This document shows, piece after piece, positions 45,326 to 57,300 of a stretch of DNA of 64,000 bases. The DNA is taken from the NCBI GenBank assembly GCA_944739405.2, contig OX123200.2, positions 9,130,761 to 9,194,760 of the forward strand. Reading direction: 5' to 3'. This DNA comes from Euclidia mi. Lineage: Eukaryota > Arthropoda > Insecta > Lepidoptera > Erebidae. The notes under the pieces were generated by a model that saw only the letters and a list, made by a program, of their open reading frames with translations, searched no databases and had not been told where the DNA came from. Both the position numbers and the translations under genes were made by a program. Within the stretch, counting starts at the first letter, position 1. Each line of letters starts with the position of its first letter.

Positions 45326-45862
45326 ATACTTATCTTTAATTAGTCTCTATGAGAACCAAAGAAATATAACCTTACTAGTCCCAACCTCTCTGATGAGAAC
45401 AGTGTCGATATCGTTGATTATGTACATACATGTTTTTGATATTGACAAGTTTATAATCAAAGTTCGATACCTAAACAGATAATAATAGTTGGACAGTGAA
45501 ATATAGGGGAGACCGAGGGGATTTGAAACAAAGGTGATTTGAAACAGTGACGATTTTTCAAAACTTTTAACCGTTAGCTAGTTGCCAACGTGGCTTTTCA
45601 ATCATTTTCCTGCGCCTGCTGACGTGTCAGTTGGCATCAGTGCCCTAAGTCGCGCGGTTATGGAGTTCTGGCTGCCATGTGAAAAAATCGTAAAAAGTAA
45701 GTAGGTATTTAACGCTTTTTACGATGCCTATCTATCTATCTATATCGTCACGCCTGTCTCCCATTGGGGTAGGCAGAGACTATAGAACGCCACATGCTTC
45801 GGTTCAAACATACGTCTTTCGCTTCCTCGACATTCATTAACCTCATCATGCATGAGCGTCGG

Positions 45863-46222
45863 TTATTGGGTACTTTTAATTTGGCCCTTTTTCAGTACTT
45901 CACCTATTTGGTCGGCGTACGTCCGCCTAGGGCGTCCCCTACCGACATTTCCATTCATTCTCGCACGATACACTCCTTTCGTATTTCTTCTTTCATCCAT
46001 CCGTTCCAAAAGTCCAAACCAACACAACATTCCTTTTTCAATCTTTGTCACTACATCTTCTTTTAGACCACACTTCTCTCGTATCAAACTGATTTTCACT
46101 TTATCTACCAGCCTTACTCCGCACATACTCCTCAAAGCTCTCATATCCACAGCATTGATTCTACTTTCATGCTTCTTCTGCCATACCCATGATTCACTAC
46201 CACACATCAGTGTTGGCGCCAA
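45863..46222 (-). pseudogene. LINE reverse-transcriptase C-terminal open frame
   Basis: 119 codons, no stop. It carries RINAVDMRALRSMCGV, RLVDKVKISLIREKCGL and GRGRPRRTYADQIGEVLKKG, which resemble the terminal region of insect LINE polyproteins. The upstream continuation lies beyond the hAT insertion at 46976 and includes one stop. It is a fragment of a selfish-element protein, not a host gene. Confidence 0.8.
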
Positions 46223-46351
46223 AACTCCCTGCAGTCAGTATCGTCTTTACCATAGGGGCACACGGGGCACTGGCCCAGGACGGGGGCCGTCCTCAGGGGG
46301 GCCCCCGATGGACCGACAAGAGGTCTTGCATTTCGTGGCGATAATGAAATA

Positions 46352-46534
46352 TTGGGATCCCAATATAATGGAAATTACTTGGGGTGCTTAGAATTGATTA
46401 GTGAATTCGATCCTTTTCTTGCTGACCACATAAAAAACAACGGGAATCGAGGCAAAGAAAGTAAATCCTATTTATCTGCAAATATTTGCAATAAATTTAT
46501 TAGTCTAATGTGCAGCAAGTTTCGAAATATATAG
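46352..46534 (+). pseudogene. hAT transposase fragment (DUF4371-like)
   Basis: Reads GNYLGCLELISEFDPFLADH and SYLSANICNKFISLMCSKF. The pattern GN.LG..EL...FDP.L..H resembles DUF4371 of hAT-related ZMYM-type transposases. Stops follow. The upstream sequence is not in frame. Confidence 0.7.
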
Positions 46535-46607
46535 TAAAGGCTAAAATATATTAAATCGGCAAAATATTCTTCTATTAACGTGGATTCTTTGCCTAATGGT
46601 TACGAAT

Positions 46608-46769
46608 TGTAGTGGAGAGCGTTCATTTCCACGGCTCAAGAGAATTAAAAACGAATTCCGTACAACAATTTTGCAAGAATGGCTAAGTAATTTGTTAATT
46701 ATGTGTATAGAAAGTGATATCGTTAAAAAAATTGACTTTGAGGATATAATAGAAGATTTTGCTCAATAG
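46608..46769 (+). pseudogene. hAT C-terminal dimerisation domain fragment
   Basis: Reads CSGERSFPRLKRIKNEFRTT then ILQEWLSNLLIMCIESDI, ending at TAG 46767. The C(S)GERSFS.LK.IK...R.T....L..L.....E pattern is the hAT family dimerisation motif, essential in active hAT proteins. No upstream frame links it to the first fragment. Confidence 0.8.
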
Positions 46770-47479
46770 AATTCCCGAAAGATACCAGTATCCCTATCAT
46801 AGCCAAAAACCAATGTAGTAGTAATATTATATACAGATATTTATACTAAATATTTGATATTCCATAATAAATAGAAGATTTTAATAAAAGTTGGTGTTGT
46901 TTTTTTATTTTGCTGCTACAAGGGCCCTCAAAAGTTAGTGTGCCCAAGGGCCCCAGCACACCTTAAGACGGCCCTGCCTGCAGTATAGCAAGGTAAGCTT
47001 GCTTTGGGATAATACCATTGCTGATGATTGACTATAAGGCGCCATTCACACTATTTCCTGCTTTCACTCTCCTTTCAATATCGCCCTCACATTTACGATG
47101 CCTTTATTCTGATAAAGGTTTTGTATTTTGGTTTAAGTTATACATGTTTCGAAAGCTCATTAACTATTGATTTAGTAGGTATATACATATATTTAGTACA
47201 ATTGATTTCTGTGTATTTTCTTATTAATTGTTGATTAAATAAAAATTGAGAGGTGTTTTCTTCCCGAGGAGATTTGGAAAAGGTTGTTTCAACTCTCCTC
47301 GTTCTTCAAATTTGTATGGGACAGCAATCAATGATTAACGGTCATAAAAAAAGTATGTTTTTTTTTGTTCATTTAATGTTTATTTTGTTTTAGCATGCCT
47401 CCTAGTTATAAGGAAAAGTCTCACAAAGGTCTGGCGAGCCGCGAAACTTGTGACGGTTGTATGAGACCCTTAGTTATCT

Positions 47480-47637
47480 TATTTTTTTATTTATAGAGCC
47501 TGTATCCCCGAAGGGGTAGGCAGAGGTGTAATATTACACCCACACTTCGCCTTGAATTTTTAGGTCCCACGTAATTGGGGCCGAGCCTGATGCCGTTACC
47601 GTGCACACTACCAGACTCCGTGCTGCTACAGAGAGCT
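47480..47637 (-). mobile_element. 5'-truncated family B SINE with target duplication
   Basis: Minus strand tail (ctgtatccccgaaggggtag) and body to gtgctgctaca. TTAGTTATCT flanks it at 47470-47479 and 47638-47647, a 10-base target duplication. The tRNA-like head is missing. Confidence 0.85.
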
Positions 47638-48041
47638 TTAGTTATCTATTTAACTGATATAAGTACAAAATATAATGAATGTTGTTTTAGTAGTTGGAAA
47701 GTTTTATTTTCATAAATAATTTTAAATAATATCGTCTTTTTTTATTTTTCAGCCCTTGATACTTATCAGAAGTCATATGTATCAACTCTCCTCGACCCCT
47801 GTTTCATCTTACCTCGGTATGAGGGGAATTGAAACAAGTTGACTTGGTGCGGTTAAGTCGATTTTTCACCACAATATTTAACGTTACAAATTCTTTATTA
47901 TAGTTAAGTATTCGTAAGTATAAAGAAGGACCTGTCGATTGGTACTAATTTCAAACGATTTCTGCCTAAAGTATTTGGTGTATAAAGCAAAATGTTAATA
48001 TTGTTTCAAGTCTCCTCGGTCTCCCCGAATTGGCGTTAGCC

Positions 48042-48112
48042 CTAATTTTATTTAATGAGAAGATATAACTTCACAAATCACCCACTGTAAAACATACTTT
48101 ATATAAAATATT
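48042..48112 (+). repeat. Duplicate of 45046-45122 (about 70 bp)
   Basis: Both copies share tttaatgagaa, ccactgtaaaacata (first copy tcactgtaaaacatt) and tttatataaaata, in the same order. The copies lie about 3 kb apart on either side of the nested transposon cluster. Confidence 0.6.
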
Positions 48113-48230
48113 GATAATAAGCTTAACCAAACATCGGCCACACAACATTGTAACTAAATACCTAAATCTTATCGTTCAGTGTCCCGCGGCCGATACGCCA
48201 GTATCATCACTCACAGTCTGCGTTTGCAAG

Positions 48231-48389
48231 ATGTCGGTCGTGCTGGGCATTTGTGGCGTATTAGCGATATTGTTTATTATTAATTATAAACGGAAGGACC
48301 CAAAGCCAATATTTGGCATCTACGCGGTACCCGGGAAGTGGTATTATTTGAAGTATGCTGTGTTCGCTTGTATTTATTATTTGAGAAAG
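48231..48389 (+). CDS. PEP-synthase-like gene, exon 1 (start and membrane anchor)
   Basis: ATG at 48231 follows a leader; donor aag|gtgagt. It encodes 53 residues: MSVVLGICGVLAILFIINYK, RKDPKPIFGIYAVPGK and WYYLKYAVFACIYYLRK. The first 18 residues are a strong hydrophobic anchor followed by KRK, so the protein is probably a type II or ER-anchored protein. I prefer this ATG over the upstream one at 48111 because the added residues show no family character. Confidence 0.8.
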
Positions 48390-51300
48390 GTGAGTGGTTC
48401 CACTGTTTTTTTTTTTCATTATTTATTTCTTTTATCACGCTCGACATAAGTAATAACTAATAATCAATCGACCGTAGTCAGGTGTCGCTGCTAATTCTGC
48501 CCAACTCGTAATCCTATTATTATGCCGCTACAATAGGCTAGTTGACAAAAAAAAATATAAGTCCGTCCTTTAGATTATTCAAAAATAAGCGATACGTATT
48601 TTTTTATTTGTAAATTAAACCAAAAATGACCAAGATACAGCTCATTAAAGTTACGTATAACGACACGCCGTGCTGCATTTTTTCGCACTAGATGACGTCA
48701 CACGTAACTTTAATGGGCTATATCTTTGTTATTTTTTATTTAATCAAAAAGAAAAAATACGTGTCCAATATTTTTTTATAATCTAAAATACGGACTAAAT
48801 AAAATGTAATTATTTTGACCCTGGAAACTACCCTATTATGCCGAATTGCTCTTGAAATTACGTCGTCTCTTTAACGCCTCTTATGTATCAATGCAGTACT
48901 GCTGAACTTGGGTGCAGGTATTGGCGTCATGATTTGTCTCTCTATCTGCTTGAAAAACAAATTTCAAAACCACTTGTGAAAATAGTAAATCGTATTCTTG
49001 TAGTAGCCACCCTGGGATACCTACTATCGGTCACTTTCTACAACGATAATAAAACAGATAAGCGCGTTGCCTCCCCTGCATAATAATAAAGTTGTTATAA
49101 ACAGTCACGAAAATAAGATAAAATCGTTGCAGTATGAATTATCAATGCTTATAGTAGAGTATCTCTCAAAGCAACTCTACACTCAGGTATCAACTGCATT
49201 TTAATAGCTAAGGCGCGACCCACAGAAATCAATGTAGATTAATTATTTTCGGTGAGATACGCCATTATCGGTCAAAACAGTTGAACATAACATTAAACTC
49301 TTAGGAGTTACTGTAGCCCATTTGCTAAGGAGAAATAAAATTAGGTACAACTTTGTGACAGTAGTCACAAAGTTGTACCTAATTTTTACTTAATCATAAA
49401 GAAATAAGGACTGCCTAGCGAATCGAGATCTACTAACCGCCGATATTTTATATAATAAATAAGCGGCGATTGCCCAGTGGTGTACATAACGGACTGCCGA
49501 GACGATGGTCTCGGGTTCGATCCCCAGTTACCCTGGGCACACACCTCTGACTTTTCGAAGTTATGTGTGTATTAAAAATGTTAACTATCGCTCGTTTAAT
49601 AATGTGCCCGGTAGATGGCCATAGGCTCGCCCCCTATTACATTGGTACCTAAACATAACTGGCGAAACGTGTGTGTGTAATACACCTCTGCCTACCCCTT
49701 CGGGGATAAAAGGCGTGAAGTTATGTTACGTTATGTCATGTTACAACTTATAAATGTTTGACTTGGGTTGTATGGACATTATGTCAAATATGTAGGTATC
49801 TCAAATATCCAAATCCATGGATAGTTCGAATGTTAAAACCAGTCGTTAGACGGTTTCGACTAATGTGGGAGTTCATAAATCATCGTTACAGTTTGTAACT
49901 CGTATAGGCTTGTTATGGGATAGCTGTTCCTTGCAGTAGGTAATCAGTTTGTGACAAGGTCATTATATCAGCCTTTCGCTGTCCACATCTGGATATGGGC
50001 CTATACTAATCACAATAGCATTGTGACTATACCACGCTGACCAAACGGGTTAGTATTAATAAGGGTTTAATGACGATTTTTCCTTCTTATCGATTCGTGC
50101 ATATTTTTAAGTCGCTTCGAACGGCAACTACGGAATTAATTGAGATAGGTAGTGAAACATTGTATATTAATCCGTAAGCACAGGGGAAATATTCCAATCA
50201 AATTAAAATAACTATGGTTGCGTAGATTAACTTACTATCGAAATATGCCTATTTAGGATTTCTAATAATATACCTAATGATTTTCCCTATTCAGAAATAG
50301 ATTCAATTTATTGTTACCTACATGGTCCATACCCTAACCACAGTATATAAAGACATACAGTAGTTTGACGCCTTTGATCTCGAAGAAAAAGCCGACAACG
50401 TCTAGACAAGGGTGAGGAGGCTAGGGCTGCCACATTTAAACAATACCTACTTATTCAAACACCGTTTATTTATTTTAGAAAAATATAACAATTGCTACGC
50501 TACATGAATATTATACTGTAAATCACTTATTTATTATATGAAAATAATTAACGATGAATAATTATTATAAAACAGTTTGCATTTAGTTTGCACTTGCGGT
50601 GACAGCTTTGCATACAAAGTGTCAGTCAGCACTTATTTCATAGGTGGATATGAAGCTTTTTTCAGATATACTAGGTGGTTATCGTACAAACCTAGTTAAA
50701 ATAAAGCGATTGATATAGCGGTCGTTTAATGGATGGGCAACCATGGGATCAGCTTGCAGAGCCTATGTTATCGATATGAAGTATTTTGAAGATCTATTTT
50801 CGAACAAACTACGTTAAGGTAAAGCAATAGACATCAAGGTCATTTTATGGATGGGTGACCGGGCTATAAGATTACTGAGAACATGTGTGGGATTTGTAAA
50901 AGGGGGCCAAAAATATGGTTATTTTTTAGCTAGGATGCGCCGTTACCAAGATGCATAATTATTAATATTTGATAGGTACACTTACCTAATACGAAGGTAC
51001 TAGGTTAGGTACTTATTGCATGAAATTAAAATCACGCTTGAATTGAATATTACCTTACAACGCTTATTTTCTTACGTCTGCTATGTTGTTTACGTACAGT
51101 AATTACTACTTTATTCTGTGACAAGAGGATGCCCGCGGTTACACCCGCGTTATTTAAGGCTACTGCTCCGCTCCCGTCGCTCATAGCGTGATGTTATGTA
51201 ACCTATAGCCTTCCCCGATAAATGTGCAATCTAACACTGAAATAATTTTTCAAATCAGACCAGTAGTTACTGAGATTAGCGCTTTCTAACAAACAAACAA

Positions 51301-54300
51301 ACTATTCAGTTTTATATATTAGTACTAGAGGACACCAGCAGCTACGCCTGCATTTTTTTTTAAATTTACCCGTTTTGGCCGATCCCGTGGGAATTTTGCG
51401 AAATCCCTTCTTAGTGCACCCCTGCGGTCCCCAAGAATACACATGCCAAATTTCAGCTTCCTGCGCCCAATAGTTTCGGCTGTAGCTTGTCTGTCAGTCA
51501 GTCAGTAACGCAAGGATTTTATATATTAAGATTAGATTTGGCCAGGCATGAGATATTGTAAAAAGTTTGTAGATAAGTGGGTACGTGCACATTATTTTAA
51601 GTGGATACAGGTATATACATACGTTTCAAAATAATATAAATAACTAAAATTAATAAAATTTTAATTTTTTGTGTAAGTAAATTGATGAAATCGCAGATTT
51701 TTTAAATGCTTATTTTTTAAATCTTTAAATGAAGCATGAAGAATTGCAATGTCTCACAGCACAAGTCGTATGTACCATCTTAATTAATATTCATAAGCAA
51801 ATAAATAAGTAACGAACAAAAAACAAGCACGCGCCAGCCCCCAAAAACATGTACCTAGTTAGGAACTAAAGTGATATACGTAAGTAGGTACCGCTCTTCC
51901 CGCGTCTCACCTCTTGTCCCCCGCACGATTGACCCGTCTTCTATACGCGTTCGTCGAACGACTGTATGGATTATTTGACTGTGCCCTAACATACTTACAT
52001 GATCTGATTTGGATAGAATAACAAATCGAACGCATTTTTTGTGAGGAAAATAAATAATTTCAAAGCTTAAAATTTACTACATAAAATGTTCCACATATAT
52101 AGCTTTATTTATTTTCAACTGTATTTAAGTGTAAGCAGCGATAGCCTAGTAGAGAGCCTGTCAGACTGCTAAGCAGGGGTCCCGGGTGCGCACCAATGAC
52201 TTTTCGAAGTTATGTGCGTATTAAATTATTAATTATCGCTTGCTAAACGGTGAATTCGTAATTCGGTGAAAGACATGGGAAGTCTGCCTACCTGCACTTG
52301 ACCAGCGTGGTGGACGATGACCTTATCCTTCTCATAGTGAGAAAAGGCCTGTGCCCAGTAGTGAATCAGTTTATAAACAGGGCTGGTGATTATAATCATG
52401 TGTGATGATCACGATGATAAAATTTTAGATTTAATGCCAGTTCAGCTGTTCAGTTGTTCTTGTAAGAGTTATTTTTATATTTAAATACCTGTGCTACGAG
52501 TCGTATTCACAGTGTGGTTGTAAGGATTCGAATCCTAGACTTCCCAACCGTCAATACATTTTCAACCATTGATTAACTACGGTGAATTTTCCATCGCGTT
52601 TGACTGAAATTATTTGCGTTTGTTTTTTGATACATTAAAATTTCACGAATTGGCTACTGCTGACATAGAGGTATGAGAAAACTGGGTCAGTATTAGTTCG
52701 ATTAATTGAAACCGACATGAACCCATAGGAAGGATCATCAATCACATAGCCTTTCGCAGGCATTTGCGTCCTTGGCCTCTCCTACTTACGTCACAATAGT
52801 ATTGTTAGCCAATAAGAGGATTTCCTTTCAAAGGAGAGGCGTAGTCCAGCAGTGGACTGGTAAAAGGCTGATGATGAAAGAGGATTTGGCCTACTACACT
52901 ACGCTGGCTAGATGTACCTACGCCATTTTTCCGTTTCTGCCGCTAAATACTATTTTCTTCGTATATTTTTCATAGAGACTGCCTCCGTGGTACAGTGGAA
53001 AGCGTATGCGACTGCTTATCGGAGGTCCCGGTTTCGATTCCCGGGTGGGCAAAAGTGTTACTGGATTTTGCCGAATTCTCAGTAGCAGCACGGAGTCTGC
53101 CAATGTGCCCGGTAATGCCAATAGGCTCGCTCCCTATTACGTGGGACTTAAAAATTCACGGAAAAATGTGGGTGTAATATTACACCTCTGCTAACCCCTT
53201 CGGGGATACAGGCGTGGATCTATAAAAAAAAAACAAAAAATAAAAAAAATCATAGTCGCCTCTTGTGACACCCACGGACAGTACCTACCATTATTTCGTC
53301 ACTACACGAAAAAACATACATCACACAGTCACAACACGTACCTAGTTAACCTAGTTACAAATTAGGTATATTAATTGCCACTATTTATTTTTGGGAAAGA
53401 CTTTGCCTTTCTTTATCTAGGCGATGACAATGTCCAAACAAGATTATGTGCGCAAAGAAATCAATTAAGTACCTACCTACATTGGCTTTGCATGAGCAGC
53501 ACATTTCCGAGTAATTATGATTAAAAATACTGTTTATATCGCTAGATTAGTTAATAGTGAGTCAAATAACTAAAAATTAATTTATGGGTTGAGGTGTATT
53601 TTTAAACAAGTGACACGTTCTGTCCAAGTAGATTTATTTGATTATTGTAGAGGTAGGTACTCTTCTACTTAAGTTAAATCTCTCGTATCCAATCGAATAT
53701 CAAATCGTGTTACTATGGAAAATTTGGTTTTCAACGAACAACGTAAGAAATGGAGAATATATCACAGCTGCTAGCAATAATATGTACCTACTGTGCCTCC
53801 TAGGTAAAGAAAGGAACCTCGAGAGCTGTATTAACTAATTAAACTACTGTTAACTATCTCCTGTTTGGTAGACCAATATAGGCTGGACGATTTTGCAAAA
53901 TGGTCTGATGTCATAGGTTTACCTTTATGTGTCACACATTACCCTTACAGCCTAAAAGTCAAGAATGTTTTGAGTATTCCTCGAAAGCTCTTCGGAGTTA
54001 ATAAAACCATTAGCAAAGATACGCGCAAAATTTAAAAATACATCTAAGTAAACCAGTGTACTCTCTATCCTATATTTGTGAAATGGTTTATCCTGACTGT
54101 TCTGTCTTCTGCCTTTAAACTTGCTTCATTGGTCTTTTTCATAACGTATCTAAACATCTGCTTCTAACGAGTATTGGTAATCCCATCATCCAGGGTGGAA
54201 GATAATGAAGACCGAATTTAGAGTTTCCGTAAATGATGGACAACTGTAATTAAATTATATATAACTTTACATGCTGTGGTTCCGATGCAAGGCAGAAACA

Positions 54301-57300
54301 CTGAAACCAAGATCTTATAAAAAACTTCACCAACATAGCGCTAAGAGATATAATCACATTTAAATCGTGTATTAATAACGGAACAAAAGACTACCTATTA
54401 ATCATTTCTAGCTATTAATCATTTCAAAAACTAACCAATCAACAAAACTAAATTAATGAGTGTGTTAAAAATGCGCCATCATCCTGCAGGTGCCAGATAA
54501 ACACTTGTACATTATCGTAAATACTTTGTACTGTATCTTTAATATTGTCACACAAAGAAGTCTGATATGCGTGTTTGGCAAGTCTGCTGTAAGCAGTTCC
54601 TGAACTTTTTACAACAGTAGCAACCATAATAATATTATCAGGCAATTTGTTTCGGGATAAAAATATGACTTAGGCAGGAAATGGATCCGAGGTTAATATT
54701 TTTATAGCATGTGTTGGTACATATCAGTATTTTTCTAAAGATTAGACTACTGATTAAGTTTCAGCTGATAATGTGTCTGTTGTTAAATATCCAAAAGTGA
54801 ATAAGCGTCAGCAACCTATCAGAATGTACCTATTGTCTAAATAGCTTTAAGGTTAATAGGTTTTAAAACTTACTAGTGTCTCTTTAACATGCATATCTTC
54901 ACATAAAAATTTAATACTTTGATTCTGTGAACACTAACGGTCCGAGGAGTGTGCCCTGTGCGATGCCGTTTAGTTGGCATATTTAAGCATTAAATAATGC
55001 TTTTGAAATACGCACGAAAAGTTCTATTTAAAAGGAAGTCGCTTGTTCAAGAGAGTATATTGCCACAAATACGATAAATCCAACATGTTTTATGTACAAG
55101 AACTAAGTAGATATATGCCTTTTCCAGATAGATTTTATCTATCAGGATGTTTTGTTATGGCTTATTATAAGCCATAGTTATGATAGTTATAATAGAACCT
55201 TACCTGAATCAAAGTACAAATACATATGTTTCCTCTAATAAATTCTGCTAATACCAGCATTTGAGATTGCATGCGACAAGAAAGCATGGAAAGGTATGAG
55301 GGAGGCCTTTTCTCAGTAGTGGGATAGTATCTATAGGGTAATAAAAAAATCGAAAAACCTGCATAGCATTGCATTTCGAAATCATTAGTGGTTGATGTTA
55401 CAAAATCTATATTAATTCTACCAAGTCATTTTAAAAATATTATTTAATTACTTACCTGATAACGTATTAAAATATTTACATAATCTAGATCTAAAGTCGG
55501 ATTAGTAACAATGTCTGTTATCAGTCTTTTGTAACTTTTAATTCAAATTACCTATATCAATAGCTGTTGTGTGAGCACCACACGTCTGCCAATTTGTTTT
55601 ATTATTTTATATACACTTTACTTTACCTACTGATACTCAAATATTTTAAGGAAATTTATATAAGACATCACCAGACTCCCTGCTGCTACTGAGAATTCGG
55701 AAAAGCCCAGTAACAATTTTACCCGACCCGGGAATCGAACCCGGGACCTCCGATCAGCAGTCGCATACGCTATCCACTCGTCCACGGAGGCAGTCCGTGC
55801 TGAAATGGAAGGAAAATAAAAACTCATAGTGGTAAACTATTTAAGATTATCATCTCGTCCTTTGTCGCCGTGGGTTACATTGGCTCGATCACCTCTCAAT
55901 ATCACTCATTAGGTATATATATCTACAAATTATTGTTTGCTCCGATCGTAGATAAAAGATTTTTTTATGTTTGTGTAAGGAGAAATATCTTCTATTTTTT
56001 TCGAAGTTTCGGCTTGGATACACCAGTCGTGGTCAGTTATGGCCAGCGTTTCATATTAATCGTAGTGACATAGACATCTTTACTAAATGTTATAAGATTG
56101 CGATGGGTTGATGATTCATATCAGATTCATGCGATTAATGGACGTGTATTACAGATACGAATCTTTTGCGCAAATAATGACCTTCAATACATATTTTAAA
56201 TTTTTAAATATGATATCTAGAAAATCCAATGGTATTTTTTGGGTAACATAGCCTCAGAAATTCATCTAGAGGCGGCGATAGCCTAGTGGAGATGCCAACG
56301 GACCGCCATGCAGAGGGTATCGGGTTCGAATCCACGTCGCACCAATGACTTTTCGAAGTTATGTGCGTATTAAATTGTTAATTATCGCTTGCCCCGTGCC
56401 TCTGAGAGCATGTTAAACCGTCGGTCCTGAAGACTCTTCGCTGTCATGAAGATCTTTGACAGTCGTTACGTGGAGTCAGTATCCTCAAATAAACTGATAC
56501 TGGTCTAAACAATGGAATATTGCTATCCCTTTGGTTTGCGGAGGTCAGATGGCAGTCGCTCTATGGAAAAGCTGATATTTTGTTATATCTGGTTAGACTA
56601 GTAAGCGGACCCCAGCTTCAAGGCGTGTTAGTCTTGGATATAACCGGGTTAACGCTAGGGCGATGATGAACCACAGAAATTCATCTAGATATAACTTTTA
56701 AGCAGAACAAATGTTTAAGTAAATGATAATGTATAGGTACGCCAAAAGATGTCCTTGCCGACTTATTATGTTATTTGATTACTCATTATCACAGTCCAGT
56801 AAGAAGAGTAATGGAAAAATGTAATTAGATTGCGTTTGAATGATAAGCCGATCACTCAAATGGGACCTACACTGTGCCCTACTTACAACATATGTTTATT
56901 TTATTTCCTTATATTCGGAACAGATACAAGTGCATATTAATAGTTATCAAAGACATAATAATAATGGACGACAATTCAGCATGCTATAGGAATATGTTGT
57001 AGGTAATTATGACAACAACGTGCGACAAAATTCTCTTCCATTGTGAAATTGGCGTTGTTCCCTCTTTCTAGAATTCTTCTTATTTAAAATTATACTTAAT
57101 TTCAAAATCATAGGACAGAAAGAGACCTCATGATAATTACTCACTATATCTCTTTCTACAGAATGGTTAATTTTGAGATTTCGCGCAGTCTATGTCTTTA
57201 TGTCTGTAGTTACAACCGAGAATACACTTCAGTCTGTCTTTATCACACATATGCACGTTTAATTAATCTAATCCTATTTTATAATCTCTAGATAGCAGGT

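Larger units (their letters stand above)
46236..46976 (+). mobile_element. Internally deleted hAT transposon with 8-bp target duplication
   Basis: CCTGCAGT is duplicated exactly at 46228-46235 and 46977-46984. Ends: cagtatcgtcttta and (complement) cagggccgtcttaa, sharing CAG...CGTCTT. The remnant transposase is of the hAT/ZMYM1-DUF4371 type (see the two fragments below); the middle is deleted, so it is non-autonomous. It sits inside the LINE frame, and removing it restores a continuous LINE motif. Confidence 0.9.
45727..47110 (-). mobile_element. LINE 3' part with reverse-transcriptase C-terminal frame, interrupted by hAT
   Basis: Minus strand. Reading from about 47110, in frame: DIERRVKAGNSVNGA, then a stop and INGIIPKQAYLAILQ-like sequence; then the hAT insertion; then GVLAPTLMCGSESWVWQKKH to 45863. 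It ends with the tail that the family B SINEs share (tctgcctaccccaatgggag, ggcgtgacgata) and a TATC microsatellite at 45729-45744. The motifs GSESWVWQKK and KCGLKEDVVTKIEKGMLCWF belong to a common lepidopteran LINE ORF. It lacks the catalytic RT and endonuclease parts, so it is dead. Confidence 0.85.
45506..48026. mobile_element. Possible 2.5-kb DNA element with nested insertions
   Basis: ggggagaccgaggggatttg at the left and the complement (tcaagtctcctcggtctccc plus c) at the right; related cctcgg/gaggg motifs occur again at 47265-47300 and 47785-47815. Between the ends sit a LINE fragment, a hAT element and a SINE. The host may itself be a MITE/transposon whose native part is small. The target duplication is unclear. 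Confidence 0.55.

Noticed and set aside
45852..46391. 179-codon plus-strand open frame
   Set aside because: It is the antisense shadow of the LINE frame and runs into the hAT element; composition shows no protein character.
48111..48230. Upstream ATG as start of the PEP-synthase-like protein
   Set aside because: It would add 40 residues with no family-like character in front of a clean signal anchor; the ATG at 48231 is the better start.
52977..53050. tRNA gene on the plus strand
   Set aside because: The head looks like a tRNA for its first 70 bases but carries on as the family B SINE with a poly-A tail.
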